Positions 1-6,288 of a DNA stretch of 10,719 bases are shown piece after piece. The stretch is taken from contig CANHJA010000065.1 of NCBI GenBank assembly GCA_947460795.1, positions 1-10,719 of the forward strand. The letters are read 5' to 3'. The position numbers and the translations under genes were made by a program. This stretch comes from Bacteroidota bacterium. Lineage in GTDB: Bacteria > Bacteroidota > Bacteroidia > Chitinophagales > Chitinophagaceae. Positions within the stretch are counted from its first letter, which is position 1, and each line of letters starts with the position of its first letter. The notes beneath the pieces were generated by a model. It was not told the DNA's origin, searched no databases, and was given only the letters and a program-made list of their open reading frames with translations.

Positions 1-1026
1 ATCGCAACGCTCTTTGGCAGCACGTGAAGCGACATCACGAGGTACTAAATTTCCAAAGGCTGGATAACGGCGCTCTAAGTAATAATCTCTTTCTTCTTCT
101 GGAATTTCAGTTGCTTTTCTATTATCCCCTTGTTTTTTAGGAACCCAAATACGTCCATCATTTCTCAATGATTCAGACATAAGGGTTAATTTACTTTGAT
201 GATCGCCACTTACAGGAATACACGTTGGGTGTATTTGTGTGAAGCAAGGATTTCCAAACATAGCACCTTTTTTATGTGCTTTCCAAGCTGCTGTTACGTT
301 TGATCCCATTGCATTTGTAGACAAGAAAAATACATTTCCGTATCCACCAGTACATAATAATACTGCATGCGCACCATGTCTTTCAATTTCGCCTGTAACT
401 AAATTACGAGCAATAATTCCTCGTGCTTTACCATCAATTGTAACAACATCCAACATTTCATGTCGGTTATGTTCTACTATTTTCCCTAAAGATACTTGAC
501 GCATTTGTGCTGAATAAGCACCTAATAAAAGCTGTTGACCAGTTTGCCCTGCTGCATAAAACGTGCGTTGAACTTGTGTTCCTCCAAACGAACGATTACT
601 TAACAATCCGCCATATTCGCGTGCAAAAGGTACCCCTTGAGCAACACATTGATCAATAATATTTCCACTCACTTCGGCTAAACGATGTACGTTAGCTTCA
701 CGAGCACGGTAGTCACCTCCTTTAATAGTATCGTAAAACAAGCGAAATACGCTGTCTCCATCATTTTGATAATTTTTTGCAGCATTAATTCCACCTTGTG
801 CTGCAATAGAATGTGCACGACGAGCGCTATCTTGAAAACAGAATGTTTTAACGTTGTAGCCTAATTCTGCTAAACTAGCTGCTGCAGAAGCTCCAGCCAA
901 TCCAGTTCCTACTACTATAATATCAATACTTCGCTTATTTGCTGGATTTACTAATTTACATGTACTTTTATAAGTACTCCATTTTTGTGCTAATTCACCA
1001 GCTGGTATTCTATTATTAATTGCCAT
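1..1026 (-). CDS. sdhA: Succinate dehydrogenase / fumarate reductase flavoprotein subunit, N-terminal 342 residues (cut by window edge)
   Basis: This is the catalytic FAD subunit of complex II, which oxidises succinate to fumarate at the inner face of the cytoplasmic membrane. I read the frame from ATG at 1026 to base 1 with no stop. Visible signatures are the dinucleotide-binding GTGLAG (40-45), then RRAHSIAAQGG, where His72 is the expected covalent FAD attachment residue. Further on come SFGGTQVQRTFYAAGQTGQQ, typical of the Bacillus/Wolinella-like branch, the substrate-site HPTC, LMSESLRNDG, and RDVASRAA close to the edge, which carries the expected catalytic arginine. Bacteroidota SdhA is usually about 640-670 residues, so roughly half is present. 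The start is 95 nt downstream of sdhC in the same direction, so co-transcription is likely. sdhB should follow outside the window. Identification is secure. Confidence 0.96.
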   Translation of the reverse strand, partial: MAINNRIPAGELAQKWSTYKSTCKLVNPANKRSIDIIVVGTGLAGASAAASLAELGYNVKTFCFQDSARRAHSIAAQGGINAAKNYQNDGDSVFRLFYDTIKGGDYRAREANVHRLAEVSGNIIDQCVAQGVPFAREYGGLLSNRSFGGTQVQRTFYAAGQTGQQLLLGAYSAQMRQVSLGKIVEHNRHEMLDVVTIDGKARGIIARNLVTGEIERHGAHAVLLCTGGYGNVFFLSTNAMGSNVTAAWKAHKKGAMFGNPCFTQIHPTCIPVSGDHQSKLTLMSESLRNDGRIWVPKKQGDNRKATEIPEEERDYYLERRYPAFGNLVPRDVASRAAKERCD

Positions 1027-1043
1027 AATTATTTTATTTTTTA

Positions 1044-1093
1044 CCACAAAGTTCACAAAGAATTATACAAGAAGAACACTGTGAACTTTGTGG
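1044..1093. repeat. Perfect 14-bp inverted repeat in the sdhC-sdhA intergenic gap
   Basis: Arms at 1044-1057 (CCACAAAGTTCACA) and 1080-1093 (TGTGAACTTTGTGG) are exact reverse complements with a 22-nt loop, and CACAAAG recurs just inside the left arm. In the sdh transcript this forms a strong hairpin ending 17 nt before the sdhA start codon. Neither side carries a T-tract, so it is not a simple terminator. The CACAAAG-type sequence resembles, from memory, short dispersed intergenic palindromes in Bacteroidota genomes. It may be a REP/MITE-like element, a processing site or a translation-modulating stem for sdhA. Confidence 0.85.
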
Positions 1094-1121
1094 CCAAATG
1101 AGTGCTCTTGGTAGTTATTTA

Positions 1122-1790
1122 TTATTTTATTAAACCAAAATGAAATGCAATTGGCATGGCAGCAAATGCTGCGCAAATCAAAATGGTATAAACGTATCCA
1201 ATATTTTTAATGATGCCATTGTATTTAGGACTATTCACCCCAATGGTTTGAAAAGCACTTGAAAAACCATGAATTAAATGCCAACACAATGCAATAACAC
1301 CTGCTAAATAAACGCCTACTATAACCGGATTTTGAAACTCTTCTTTCATTTCTTCAAATAAATTATGAGGTGTATCGCCACTGTACAAAGCAATTTTCGT
1401 TCCTATGAAGAAGTCTTTTAAATGAATTACTAAAAATATCAATAATAAACTCCCTAAGATCCCCATGCTGCGACTATACCATTTACTGGTTGCATTTCCT
1501 GGGTTTACAGCATATTTTACGGGTCTTTTGTTATTGTTTTGCATCGTTAACATTAAACCCTGTATGATGTGGGCAAAAAGACCTACGAACAATCCAAGTT
1601 CTAAAAATCGTACAATCCAATTATGGCTTAAAAAACGAGCTACTCCATTGTAGGTAACACCTCCATCGTTTAAGAAAATACAGCTATTGGCCACTGCATG
1701 AACGATTAAAAATAAAATTAAAAAAATCCCGGTAAATGCCATTACAAGCTTTTTACCGATAGAAGATGTGAAGTATTCTTTCCAAGTCAT
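1122..1790 (-). CDS. sdhC: Succinate dehydrogenase cytochrome b subunit (b558-type, di-heme)
   Basis: This is the 222-residue membrane anchor of complex II. It carries haem b and passes electrons from succinate to the quinone pool. Five hydrophobic segments are visible, at about 17-40, 60-82, 108-130, 154-178 and 195-217, as expected for the single-subunit anchor of the Bacillus/Wolinella-like class. Histidines placed as haem ligands in that family are seen within helices: His31 (IVHAVAN), His74 (FAHIIQG), His123 (VIHLKDFF), and His171/His174 (CWHLIHGF). The start MTWKEYFTSSIGKK is typical of the family. It is the first gene of the operon, with a Bacteroidota promoter 25 nt upstream and sdhA following after 95 nt. 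Length is normal and nothing is disrupted. Confidence 0.95.
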   Translation of the reverse strand: MTWKEYFTSSIGKKLVMAFTGIFLILFLIVHAVANSCIFLNDGGVTYNGVARFLSHNWIVRFLELGLFVGLFAHIIQGLMLTMQNNNKRPVKYAVNPGNATSKWYSRSMGILGSLLLIFLVIHLKDFFIGTKIALYSGDTPHNLFEEMKEEFQNPVIVGVYLAGVIALCWHLIHGFSSAFQTIGVNSPKYNGIIKNIGYVYTILICAAFAAMPIAFHFGLIK

Positions 1791-1815
1791 AATAAAAAAT
1801 TGAATTTTCGAAGCG

Positions 1816-1846
1816 CAAAGATACTGAATCAGAAACGCATTGTCAA
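1816..1846 (-). promoter_or_regulatory. Promoter of the sdhCA(B) operon
   Basis: On the minus strand, TTGACA (1846-1841) is followed by TATCTTTG (1823-1816), an exact match to the Bacteroidota -7 consensus TAnnTTTG. Twenty nt separate the TTG from the TA, within the usual range. Transcription should start near 1812, giving a leader of about 20 nt before sdhC. The leader has an A/T-rich start region and no Shine-Dalgarno sequence. Confidence 0.8.
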
Positions 1847-1895
1847 TGATTTGTGTAAAAAGATAACATAATTCATGTTGAATTACTATAGATAA

Positions 1896-2972
1896 TTACT
1901 CTTGACCCATCCACAAAGCACCACCTACACTGCTTCTTGATGCGCCAGTGACACTTGATAATACATTGTTTTCTTCTCTCCAACGCAGTGTGCCGATTAG
2001 GGCCATCACCAATGCTTCTTTGTATTGTATTAATTTCGAATCAGGGATCACTACTTCAACATTTTTTGTCAATAATTTTTCTGAAATTAATTTCATTAAA
2101 AAAGTATTGAAAGCACCTCCACCTGTCACCATCATTTTTTGGGATTCGCCAGGCATAATCGATTCTCCAATTTGATACGCTATGTGTTCACACATCGTTC
2201 TTAATTTATCTTGATTAGAGAGCTCATATTTTTGAATAATAGAGAATAGCACATCTAATCCAAATTCATTGGAAAGTGATTTAGGATAAGGCTTTTGATA
2301 ATAATCTAAATTGTTTAGCTCATTTAATAAACCTTGATGAATGCTTCCTTTACTAGCTTCTATCCCTTCTTTATCATAAGCCATTCCCATTTCGTTGGCT
2401 ATTAAATTTAAAACTCTGTTGGCGGCACAAACATCAAATGCGACAAATTTATCGGCTGATTTGATGGTTAAATTTGAAATCCCCCCAATATTTAAAAAAT
2501 AATGATAATCACTCCAAAATAACTGTTCGCCAATGGGTACGATTGGAGCTCCTTGACCACCTAAAGCTACATCTAAGTTTCGCAAATCGCTCACTACAGA
2601 TAATTGAGTTTCGGCAGCAATACTTGCGCCATCACCCATTTGAAAGGTCATTCCTAAAGCTGGCTCATGAAAAACGGTGTGCCCATGGCTGGCAATTAAA
2701 TGCACTTTGTGAGTCAAATTATTTTCTTCAATGAACTGATGTATGGTTTTTCCCATCCAATGCCCAAATTCGGTATGGGTTAATAATAAATCTTTAGCTG
2801 AAACATTGGTAATATTGGTTAGTTTTTGTTTCCATTGTTCGTCAAACTCAATACAAGCTGCTTGTTCAATTTCAAAACTCCATTTGCCGCCAACTTCTTC
2901 TATTCTACAATAAGCAATATCTAATCCATCCATCGAACTACCGCTCATTGTTCCTATAACATAATATACCAT
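1896..2972 (-). CDS. anmK: 1,6-anhydro-N-acetylmuramic acid kinase
   Basis: This is a cytoplasmic kinase of peptidoglycan recycling. It opens and phosphorylates the anhydro ring of anhMurNAc with ATP, giving MurNAc-6-phosphate. The 358 residues match the family length. The phosphate-binding GTMSGSSMDGLD is at 7-18, followed by ASHGHTVFHEP (94-104), GDGASIAAET (113-122), DLRNLDVALGGQGAPIVP (129-146), NIGGISNLT (161-169) and TGGGAFN (283-289). Asp180 in FDVCAANRVLN is the expected catalytic base. This motif differs from the proteobacterial FDTGPGN form, and the proline usual there is alanine. The start must be the ATG at 2972, because the next Met (residue 9) would remove the nucleotide-binding loop. 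Its promoter lies only 4 nt upstream. Confidence 0.95.
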   Translation of the reverse strand: MVYYVIGTMSGSSMDGLDIAYCRIEEVGGKWSFEIEQAACIEFDEQWKQKLTNITNVSAKDLLLTHTEFGHWMGKTIHQFIEENNLTHKVHLIASHGHTVFHEPALGMTFQMGDGASIAAETQLSVVSDLRNLDVALGGQGAPIVPIGEQLFWSDYHYFLNIGGISNLTIKSADKFVAFDVCAANRVLNLIANEMGMAYDKEGIEASKGSIHQGLLNELNNLDYYQKPYPKSLSNEFGLDVLFSIIQKYELSNQDKLRTMCEHIAYQIGESIMPGESQKMMVTGGGAFNTFLMKLISEKLLTKNVEVVIPDSKLIQYKEALVMALIGTLRWREENNVLSSVTGASRSSVGGALWMGQE

Positions 2973-2976
2973 GGTG

Positions 2977-2984
2977 CAAAGTTA
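2977..2984 (-). promoter_or_regulatory. -7 promoter element of anmK, immediately before the start codon
   Basis: On the minus strand TAACTTTG (2984-2977) matches TAnnTTTG and ends 4 nt before the anmK ATG. A TTG occurs at 3013-3011, 26 nt upstream, which is longer than ideal. If used, transcription would begin within a few bases of the start codon, giving an almost leaderless mRNA. The -7 match is clear and the -33 is weak. Confidence 0.55.
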
Positions 2985-3072
2985 TACCAATTCTATTTTT
3001 AAAAATATTTCAAGCACTCAAAATATTTTAAATATTAATAGAATCGGCTTAAAAAAACCACATTATGAATTA

Positions 3073-3438
3073 TTAAAACTGGCCAGTGCTCAACATTACT
3101 AAAGTACAAGCCTCTAAACATTCTATATTTTGCGCTTTTGCCAAATCTATCAATGCATCGTTTTCGGTTCCTGGATTAAAAATAATACGCTTAGGGTTTA
3201 ATGAAAGCACATAATCATAATATGCTGATTGATGCTTTTCACCAATATATAAGGTTACGGTATCTATATTTTCGAAAGCTGTTTTATCAATACCAAATGA
3301 AACATCTTCTACTTTTCCTGCTTTATTGCCAATGGCTACAACATCAAAATGGTATTTTCGCAACATCCGGATGGCTTTGTTACTGTATCGTTCTGTGTTT
3401 TCAGATGCTCCTATAACCAATATTTTTTGAGAACTCAT
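3073..3438 (-). CDS. Small CoA-binding-domain protein (YccU-like, stand-alone Rossmann domain)
   Basis: This 121-residue single-domain protein has the CoA_binding Rossmann fold, as in the N-terminal domain of succinyl-CoA synthetase alpha and in YccU-type proteins. Visible features are the glycine-containing loop ILVIGASENTERYSNKA (6-22) after the first strand, IIFNPGTENDAL (85-96), and the terminal ECLEACTLVMLSTGQF (107-121 region), all typical of Bacteroidota members. The cellular role of these stand-alone domains is not established, and no catalytic partner is fused or adjacent. It lies upstream of anmK on the same strand with a 100-nt gap, and anmK has its own promoter signal. No good TAnnTTTG was found upstream of its ATG at 3438. 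A nearby TATTTTG at 3466-3460 is one base short. Confidence 0.85.
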   Translation of the reverse strand: MSSQKILVIGASENTERYSNKAIRMLRKYHFDVVAIGNKAGKVEDVSFGIDKTAFENIDTVTLYIGEKHQSAYYDYVLSLNPKRIIFNPGTENDALIDLAKAQNIECLEACTLVMLSTGQF

Positions 3439-3560
3439 TTTTGAAAGTATTTAGTTGCAAAATACGTTTTTTCATTGATATGATTAAAATACAAAAATCA
3501 GACTATCTGTTAAATATTTTCAAGTGTAGAGCAATTCATACTTCTGAAAAATAAAAATAT

Positions 3561-3568
3561 TACATTTG
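3561..3568 (+). promoter_or_regulatory. -7 promoter element for the SPOR-protein / amidohydrolase unit
   Basis: TACATTTG on the plus strand matches the Bacteroidota -7 consensus TAnnTTTG. No TTG is seen 19-23 nt upstream, only TTC near 3535, so the -33 element is weak. A start near 3573 would give a leader of about 100 nt before the ATG at 3673. Confidence 0.5.
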
Positions 3569-3672
3569 CAGAGTAATTTCGATAATCATTTTTGTGAATG
3601 TCTATTTTAATATATTCCATTTTACTGTCAAAATTATATCAACTCAATGAATATTAAACACAAACTGAAAAC

Positions 3673-4194
3673 ATGAAATACATTTTTACTTTCATATTAT
3701 TTTGCTCAATATCCATGATTGCAAATGCGCAGACTGTCATTACTGATTCAATAGTAGTAGACGACAATGTGACTATATTTAAAGATCCTCGATTGGATAT
3801 TTTAGATAAACGCCCAGCTTTGATGGTGAAAATAGAAGCAACTGAAAAAGCAGAACTTAAAGCAAAAACAATTCCATTATACAAACCAATTGTATCTGCT
3901 GATGGAAAAAAACAAATTACAGGAAGTATTTATACGGTTAAAGGGTATCGAATTGTAATTTATAATGGTGCTGATAAAAATGCAGCATTAGCTGCAAAAA
4001 ATAATTTTTCTAGGGCTTTTCCAGGCACTCGTTCTTATTTAAGCTATAACGTACCCTCCTATAAAATTAAAATTGGGGATTTTGATGACAAAAACGATGC
4101 AAATAAATTTATGCGTCGTTTAATAGCTGCATTTCCTGCTGCTTTTATTGTTCCTGATTTGGTGACAATTAAAAATATTAATGTAATTCAATAA
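3673..4194 (+). CDS. Exported SPOR-domain protein
   Basis: This 173-residue protein begins with a clear signal peptide (MKYIFTFILFCSISMIANAQ, cleavage expected around 19-20). A charged linker rich in Lys, Ala and Glu (about 45-70) leads to a C-terminal SPOR domain (about 84-165) with GYRIVIYNGADKNAALA and SYKIKIGDFDDKNDANKFMR, the two strand-helix repeats typical of Bacteroidota SPOR domains. SPOR domains bind glycan strands stripped of stem peptides, so a periplasmic, septum- or wall-associated role is plausible. No catalytic domain is present. It is followed after 45 nt by the amidohydrolase on the same strand, so a two-gene operon is likely. A 9-codon reading frame (3647-3676) overlaps its start as ATGA and could couple translation. 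Confidence 0.85.
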   Translation: MKYIFTFILFCSISMIANAQTVITDSIVVDDNVTIFKDPRLDILDKRPALMVKIEATEKAELKAKTIPLYKPIVSADGKKQITGSIYTVKGYRIVIYNGADKNAALAAKNNFSRAFPGTRSYLSYNVPSYKIKIGDFDDKNDANKFMRRLIAAFPAAFIVPDLVTIKNINVIQ

Positions 4195-4239
4195 AGCCAA
4201 TCTGTCTATCTAAGGTGGACATAAATAAAAAAAATTTCA

Positions 4240-5430
4240 ATGGATTTAAAAAAATTAGTTGCTGATAATTTAGAAGAATTTATTTCATTCAGACATCACA
4301 TTCATTCAAATCCAGAATTATCTTTTCAAGAAAAAAATACAGCTGATTTTATTGCAAATAAATTAACGAGTTGGAACATTGATTTCACTCGTGGTTTAGG
4401 TGCTTTAGAACCAGGAGAAAATGGCAATGGAATTTTAGCAATTATTAAAGGTAAAAATCCTGATAGTAAAATAATTGCACTCCGAGCCGATATGGATGCG
4501 CTGCCAATTACTGAATTGAATGAAGTTTCTTATAAATCAAAAAATATAGGTGTAATGCATGCTTGTGGACATGATGTGCATGCAACCTGCCTATTAGGAG
4601 CTGCTAAAATTTTGCAACAAAATAAAGACAATTGGGAAGGAACAATTAAAATGATTTTTCAACCAGGTGAAGAAAAACATCCTGGCGGAGCTAGTCTTTT
4701 AATCAGAGATAAAGTATTAGAAAATCCAAAACCACAAGCCATTTTTGCATTGCATGTGTATCCTCATTTGCCATACGGAAACGTAGGTTATCGAGCTGGG
4801 CAATATATGGCAAGTGCCGATGAAATTTATATCACCGTAAAAGGAAAAGGTGGACATGCAGCTCTGCCTCATCAAACTGTAGATCCTATTATTATTTCAG
4901 CCAATTTATTGGTAAGTCTACAACAAATTATCTCTCGAAATTGTAACCCTTTGCAACCATCGGTATTAAGTTTTGGGAAAATTCAAGGAGGCAATGCTGG
5001 AAATGTAATACCAAGTGAAGTTAAAATTGAAGGCACCTTGCGTTGCATGGATGAAGCTTGGAGAAGCAAAGCGCATGAATTAATTAAAAAACATACTGTT
5101 GAATTGTGTCGTGCTTTGGGGGGCGATGCCGATATAGAAATTCCAATGGGTTATCCTTCTTTATACAATCATCCTGAGGTAACTGCAAAAGTAAAATCCA
5201 TTGCTGAAAATACGGTAGGAAAAGAAAATACGGTTGAGCTAGACTTACGCATGGCTGCAGAAGATTTTAGTTTTTATACACACGAAGTTCCAGGTTGTTT
5301 TTTTAGAATAGGCACTTCGTTTGAAGATAAATTTACTCATCCGGTTCACAATGCGCAATTCGACATTTACGACCAAGCGATTGGTGTTGGTGTAGAAATG
5401 TTTTGTGCAATTGGAATGGGATTTAAATAG
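4240..5430 (+). CDS. M20D-family amidohydrolase (N-acyl-amino-acid / hippurate hydrolase type)
   Basis: This 396-residue zinc-type hydrolase of the M20D/amidohydrolase family cleaves N-acyl groups from amino acids or related amides. Motifs are RHHIHSNPELSFQE (18-31), ALRADMDALPI (80-90), HACGHDVH (107-114), FQPGEE (140-145), ALHVYP (170-175), GKGGHAALPHQTVDP (202-216, start of the lid/dimerisation domain), MAAEDFSFY (338-346) and HPVHNAQFD (367-375). Expected metal ligands are all present: Cys109, His111, Glu145, His172 and His370. There is no signal peptide, so it should be cytoplasmic, unlike its exported upstream neighbour. It converges on the sigma-factor gene with only 3 nt between stop codons. 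The substrate cannot be told from sequence; hippurate, N-acetyl amino acids and N-acetyl-diaminopimelate are all used by relatives. Confidence 0.92.
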   Translation: MDLKKLVADNLEEFISFRHHIHSNPELSFQEKNTADFIANKLTSWNIDFTRGLGALEPGENGNGILAIIKGKNPDSKIIALRADMDALPITELNEVSYKSKNIGVMHACGHDVHATCLLGAAKILQQNKDNWEGTIKMIFQPGEEKHPGGASLLIRDKVLENPKPQAIFALHVYPHLPYGNVGYRAGQYMASADEIYITVKGKGGHAALPHQTVDPIIISANLLVSLQQIISRNCNPLQPSVLSFGKIQGGNAGNVIPSEVKIEGTLRCMDEAWRSKAHELIKKHTVELCRALGGDADIEIPMGYPSLYNHPEVTAKVKSIAENTVGKENTVELDLRMAAEDFSFYTHEVPGCFFRIGTSFEDKFTHPVHNAQFDIYDQAIGVGVEMFCAIGMGFK

Positions 5431-5433
5431 AAT

Positions 5434-6018
5434 CTACAAAACCACCCCTTTTTCTTCCATTGCTTTTCGTAAATTTATTAATCCATATCGCATACGTCCT
5501 AATGCAGTATTTACACTCACATTCGTTATTTCAGCTATTTCATTAAAACTTAATTTACCGAATATTCGAAGTGTTATTACTTCTCGTTGCTCATGAGAAA
5601 GTTTTAGCAACATTTCTTTTGCCTGATTGCCTGTTTTTTCTAAATGTATTTCATCCATTACGGGGCTGTCTTCAAATTCAAGTACAGAAAATATATCGGT
5701 TCCATCTGGAAAAGTAATTTTAGGCAATCGTTTTTCATGTCGCAAATAATCCATTGCTAAATTTCTAATGATGCGCATAGCCCATGGCAAAAATTTTCCA
5801 TCTTCATTGTATTTTCCATTTCTTATTAAATGAATGATTTTAATGCAACCATCTTGAAAAATATCATCGGCTACATAGTGGTCTTTCACAATAAAATAAA
5901 CTGTTGTATAAAATTTATTTTTGTAGCGATTTAAAAATGTAGCAATGGCAACTTCATCGTTTCGATTAATTAATACAATAAGCTCCTGGTCAGTAAATTT
6001 GTTGTGTGTAGTAGTCAT
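5434..6018 (-). CDS. ECF-type sigma-70 family RNA polymerase sigma factor
   Basis: This 194-residue two-domain sigma factor directs RNA polymerase to a specific promoter set. Region 2 covers about 22-98, with the polymerase-binding HYVADDIFQDGCIKII (47-62) and the -10 recognition helix FLPWAMRIIRNLAMDYLRHE (76-95). Region 4 covers about 133-187, with LSHEQREVITLRIFGKLS (140-157) and the helix-turn-helix FNEIAEITNVSVNTALGRMR (158-177). I chose ATG at 6018, since the open frame can only be extended nine codons to a TTG at 6045. No FecR-like or other anti-sigma gene is adjacent. It lies 270 nt downstream of the TonB receptor on the same strand, with its own promoter-like site between. Whether it controls the receptor pair is unproven; it may be a conserved housekeeping-type regulator that merely sits nearby. 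Confidence 0.92.
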   Translation of the reverse strand: MTTTHNKFTDQELIVLINRNDEVAIATFLNRYKNKFYTTVYFIVKDHYVADDIFQDGCIKIIHLIRNGKYNEDGKFLPWAMRIIRNLAMDYLRHEKRLPKITFPDGTDIFSVLEFEDSPVMDEIHLEKTGNQAKEMLLKLSHEQREVITLRIFGKLSFNEIAEITNVSVNTALGRMRYGLINLRKAMEEKGVVL

Positions 6019-6114
6019 AAAAAATCTGCTTAATTGAGTGAACAATAAAATAATTAAGTAGAAGTCTTGACTATAAGCGAATCTCTGTTTTTAAGTTACT
6101 AAATAATATACTCG

Positions 6115-6141
6115 TTAAAAAAGTTTCTAGAATGTAGAAAC
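6115..6141 (-). terminator. Weak terminator-like hairpin (possible attenuator) upstream of the sigma-factor gene
   Basis: Arms 6123-6129 (GTTTCTA) and 6135-6141 (TAGAAAC) form a 7-bp stem with a 5-nt loop. Read on the minus strand, the stem is followed directly by a run of six T (6122-6117 region). The stem has only two G-C pairs, so it would be a weak terminator. It lies after the receptor gene but also downstream of the promoter-like site at 6259-6266, so it could act as an attenuator. Confidence 0.35.
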
Positions 6142-6258
6142 GTTGGATTCAAAAAAGTATAAATTAAATGTAGAGATTTGTCAGATTGTATAATTTAGAG
6201 TAAAAATAAAGCATTAATTTCTATTTACCAAAAATTCGAAAGGTCTAAAAATATTATG

Positions 6259-6266
6259 CAAAGGTA
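6259..6266 (-). promoter_or_regulatory. -7 promoter-like element for the sigma-factor gene
   Basis: On the minus strand TACCTTTG (6266-6259) matches TAnnTTTG. It is 23 nt past the receptor stop codon and points to the sigma gene. No TTG is found at the normal distance upstream. Use would give a leader of about 235 nt that includes the hairpin at 6115-6141. Confidence 0.45.
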
Positions 6267-6288
6267 AAAACTTGATATAAAAGAAGGA

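Noticed and set aside
239..499. Plus-strand open frame opposite sdhA
   Set aside because: It is antisense to a strongly conserved flavoprotein reading frame and has no domain of its own.
1465..1653. Plus-strand open frame opposite sdhC
   Set aside because: Shadow of the cytochrome b gene; composition mirrors the membrane helices on the other strand.
1870..1890. Short AACAT/ATGTT palindrome after anmK as a terminator
   Set aside because: Five weak pairs and no T-tract; I see no convincing terminator for anmK.
3201..3416. Plus-strand open frame opposite the CoA-binding gene
   Set aside because: No recognisable domain and no start signal; the opposite strand has clear family motifs.
6019..6045. 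Nine-codon N-terminal extension of the sigma factor from a TTG
   Set aside because: TTG starts are rare, and the ATG at 6018 gives the usual N-terminus and follows an A/T-rich start region.
6029..6058. CTTAATT/AATTAAG inverted repeat near the sigma-factor start
   Set aside because: Seven A/T-rich pairs with a 16-nt loop is expected by chance in this composition.
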